Positions 34,852-37,525 of a stretch of DNA of 37,525 nt are shown here, piece by piece. The translations under genes and the position numbers were made by a program. Below the pieces are notes generated by a model. It had not been told where the DNA came from. It searched no databases and was given only the letters and a program-made list of their open reading frames with translations. This stretch comes from Candidatus Roizmanbacteria bacterium (GTDB taxonomy: Bacteria; Patescibacteriota; Microgenomatia; UBA1406). Positions within the stretch are counted from its first letter, which is position 1. Each line of letters begins with the position of its first letter. The stretch spans positions 1-37,525 of the forward strand of contig JANLHL010000034.1 in NCBI GenBank assembly GCA_024654535.1. The letters are read 5' to 3'.

Positions 34852-37223
34852 TTTATTTCCTGTTCCTTCTTTTCTTGTCGCTGCTGCCTCTTTTTATCCC
34901 ATTCCTCATGCCAAGTTTGGTCCCAAGGTTTGATATCTAAATATTTTTGTTGGGTGGCTTTTGCTAGACCCAAAACACCACTACAATCACGATACTTTTT
35001 TTGTTCATCATCTGGCCAACAATATGGTGGTCTAAACTGTGACATCAGTTCATTGCCAGTGAGTATGAGAACGGGATTTAATGGTCTATCACTCTTCCAA
35101 TGTTTATTCCCAAATCTAGTCAATTTTTTCAGCTCTTCTACTTCAAAAGGAGTAAGTTCTTCTCTCAGGGTTGAGAAAATTAATACTGCCCCTGGAAACT
35201 CCTTGCCCATCGTCTTCATTCGTTGGAAGTCCGCTTTTTTAAACTCATTGAAAGTTTTCGCTTCGCCAAAAGCGATTCCCTCAGCTTTTTCACCCCATGC
35301 GTTTTCTCTCCACAGAAATGCAAAATCGGCTTCCAGTTTCTTTTTGGAACTCTTCTTTTGACTGTTGAACGAATAAACAGGTGTAGTTTGGATAGAACCC
35401 ATTCTCATTTCAGAGAAAAAATCAACGGATAGAACAACACACGTGGCACCATCGGCATGGTGCGGTACGCTTAGTGGGCCAACCGTTTTATATGACCAGC
35501 TCCCATCGCTTACAGTATCAATCGCCTTGAAATCCTGCAAACATTTGGGACAGTTCAAATTTTTATTGAGTTTATCAACTTCAAACCAAGATCCTCTCTG
35601 ACAATTAGGACACTTGGTGTTAATCCCAAGTGTGAATATGTTCATTTCGAGGAATTTCTCGAACCTTCTGTTAGAACCAGTTATTTGTTTTAATCTGTCT
35701 TTGATGTAAGCAACTGACTTATCTCGCCCTTCGCCATCAATACTTTTTGCCATTTCTTCAATTAAAGTCAGAATCTCTTTGTGAGCAAATCCATGAGTCC
35801 AACCTTCGATTTGTTTATAAAGCACTTTGGCAAGTTTTCCAGCCGTTGACAATTCAAAACTCCAACCTCGATCCTCAATCCAAGCAGAGAAAATATCCTC
35901 AGCCTTTGGGAGTTCCCAAGATATTGGTCGAAACGAACTTGCTAACCTCACTAAACCGTTTCTTCCGATACGCCACTCACCAAAAGCTCTGACACTATCA
36001 AGTTGCCTTGATAATTTTTCACCATGATCTTGAGGGAATACTTCTGCATATTTTTCTAAATCTCCATAAACATTAAAACTAATTTCATTTGCAAATTTAG
36101 GGTTTCCTATCAAAGGGTCTTCTATTCCTTCTGGCTTACTGATAGGAAGTGTTAGTCTACCTTTTCCATCATTAATCTCAGCTTCGCTTTCACCTTCAAA
36201 ATAAATATCATGTGGTGATGCGCTGTCTTTTTCTCGAGCCCAATCATCCCAGACACGAGGATACCAGTGCTGCATGAGAACTGGATTAGTTCCGTCGTCA
36301 TCTTTTTCTAAATTAAGGGAGTCAACGAACGACTTAGTGTCATCCATGGTCTTACTCGATGCGGGGATAATTGTCGCTCTGAATTTAATAACGGGATTAT
36401 AGCGATGAGTTCCACGGCTACCCTCAATGTACTCCTTTGCAATCTTTTTTAGAGAAGGGTCATCCTTTAATGGGGCGGGAATTGGTAATACTGCCCGTCC
36501 GACAGCACGCAAGTTCCAAAAATCAATCACATCAATAAAATCAGACGGATTCAAATAAAAAAGAATATTATCCCGAGAAAAATTCCCTCTACTGAGAGTT
36601 TCTATTCCGTGTTGCATCAACCTGCGTGGAAAAATTACCTTTTCACTCAAAAGTTTATCCAATTGATTTGCTCTAGGTGTTGTAACACTCATTGCTTCTA
36701 CGTAACCAGATGCCATAAAGTCTTTGTGAAATTTGTCAGGCAACTTACCAAACCAACTTGCCCAAAAAGTAGCATCTCTACTTGGAATTTTGGGAATGAC
36801 AACTTTTGTGGGGAACCGCTGAATAAAACGGAAATGGTCATGGTATACCCACTGTAAAATCTCCCAGAGTCCAATACCAAAAGAAAGTTTCTCAGGGTCT
36901 TCTTTACTGGGGAGAATTTGATGAGTTCTTAAAATGTCTATGCCAAGGTCTTTGACATAAACAGGTGGTTCAAAGTCGCATACAAGATAATCGGGATCAA
37001 ATGCTTTAATGTAGCCTATAGTTATATCTTCAACTGTTTTTCTGAAGGTATCACGCCTCCAACGTTTTATCTTTCGCTTGAAGAGTGGAATTATCGGGTT
37101 ATAGGTACCGCCCCACAGAACACTATTCAGTTCTATAGCTGATAGCAGTGCTTTTTTGTCATTGGGCTTAATGAGAAAAGCAAACCTAAGTGGTCTGCCT
37201 TTTGTACTTACATTGCCTAACAT
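34848..37223 (-). CDS. Uncharacterised large protein with zinc ribbon and C-terminal PD-(D/E)XK-like nuclease motif
   Basis: 791-aa ORF; CPNC...CPKC ribbon; EADFAFLWRENAW...GIAFGEAKTF; N-terminal RFAFLIKPNDKKALLSAIELNSVLWGGTYNPIIP and central DFIDVIDFWNLRAVGR. Confidence 0.8.
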   Translation of the reverse strand: MLGNVSTKGRPLRFAFLIKPNDKKALLSAIELNSVLWGGTYNPIIPLFKRKIKRWRRDTFRKTVEDITIGYIKAFDPDYLVCDFEPPVYVKDLGIDILRTHQILPSKEDPEKLSFGIGLWEILQWVYHDHFRFIQRFPTKVVIPKIPSRDATFWASWFGKLPDKFHKDFMASGYVEAMSVTTPRANQLDKLLSEKVIFPRRLMQHGIETLSRGNFSRDNILFYLNPSDFIDVIDFWNLRAVGRAVLPIPAPLKDDPSLKKIAKEYIEGSRGTHRYNPVIKFRATIIPASSKTMDDTKSFVDSLNLEKDDDGTNPVLMQHWYPRVWDDWAREKDSASPHDIYFEGESEAEINDGKGRLTLPISKPEGIEDPLIGNPKFANEISFNVYGDLEKYAEVFPQDHGEKLSRQLDSVRAFGEWRIGRNGLVRLASSFRPISWELPKAEDIFSAWIEDRGWSFELSTAGKLAKVLYKQIEGWTHGFAHKEILTLIEEMAKSIDGEGRDKSVAYIKDRLKQITGSNRRFEKFLEMNIFTLGINTKCPNCQRGSWFEVDKLNKNLNCPKCLQDFKAIDTVSDGSWSYKTVGPLSVPHHADGATCVVLSVDFFSEMRMGSIQTTPVYSFNSQKKSSKKKLEADFAFLWRENAWGEKAEGIAFGEAKTFNEFKKADFQRMKTMGKEFPGAVLIFSTLREELTPFEVEELKKLTRFGNKHWKSDRPLNPVLILTGNELMSQFRPPYCWPDDEQKKYRDCSGVLGLAKATQQKYLDIKPWDQTWHEEWDKKRQQRQEKKEQEIK

Positions 37224-37442
37224 AAATATAATCTTTCTCTATTTTTTAATATTGACTATATTTTACACCTACTAGGCCTTTTATTCTTAGAATTTCTTGA
37301 AATCTTAGTTAGTTTGTTTTTCCAAATATTAATTTAAGGGGTCTTACCTCTCATTTTGCAATGGTTTCCAACTCGTTTTAATAAACTATCTGTTTTCCCT
37401 TTTCTTCCTATCATGCTTCTTCATTTTATGGGGTTAAAATCA

Positions 37443-37525
37443 TCTGTCAAAAGGTGGGTTTTTAGCTCGTTCCTCACTAAAAATCCTTTTTGACTCTGCT
37501 TTGCTCCGCAAAAACTTTTGACAGA
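37443..37525. repeat. Nested inverted-repeat element at the window end
   Basis: Perfect 11-bp inverted repeat TCTGTCAAAAG (37443-37453) / CTTTTGACAGA (37515-37525), enclosing hairpins GGGTTTTTAG/CTAAAAATCC and TTTGC-tcc-GCAAA. Confidence 0.7.

Noticed and set aside
37334-37414. 26-aa basic minus-strand ORF (MIGRKGKTDSLLKRVGNHCKMRGKTP)
   Set aside because: Too short, low support, AT-rich intergenic context; reported only as a chance ORF unless conserved.
1-37525. CRISPR array or rRNA genes
   Set aside because: No regularly spaced repeats and no recognisable 16S/23S/5S motifs were seen on either strand.

Overview
Gene-dense bacterial DNA, most likely from a Patescibacteria/CPR genome. This is an inference from several T4SS_pilin-like paralogs, a DUF5667-like protein, compact genes and a shortened AlaRS. 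Two parts can be seen. (1) About 1-19.36 kb is a chromosomal-looking segment: a partial pilin-like gene, a propeller-like membrane protein, a PH-like membrane protein, RNase Y, HU, an S1-domain protein, three tandem T4SS-pilin-like genes, a D-2-hydroxyacid dehydrogenase, DprA, MiaA, a DUF5667-like protein, an O-antigen-ligase-like protein, a TM/TPR protein, AlaRS, an ATP-grasp protein, TspO, DUF1295-like, DUF2177-like and YecM/VOC-like proteins. (2) About 19.4 kb to the end is an accessory region that looks more AT-rich by eye: a structured junction, a PLD-like nuclease, an XRE regulator, a minimal VirB2/VirB6/VirB3-VirB4N/VirB4/M23 type IV secretion operon, and a five-gene type I restriction operon. 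That operon is hsdM, a HEPN/AbiU2-like ORF, hsdS, a PD-(D/E)XK nuclease, then hsdR. Converging on it is an uncharacterised 791-aa zinc-ribbon/nuclease-like protein followed by a 58-aa single-TM microprotein that overlaps it by ATGA and is absent from the ORF track. The most interesting points are: the accessory-gene-loaded RM operon, whose hsdS carries a 130-bp near-identical in-frame duplication; the 791-aa + 58-aa pair; and a consistent pattern in which a -10 box sits 6-8 nt upstream of the ATG in about 12 genes, suggesting widespread leaderless translation.
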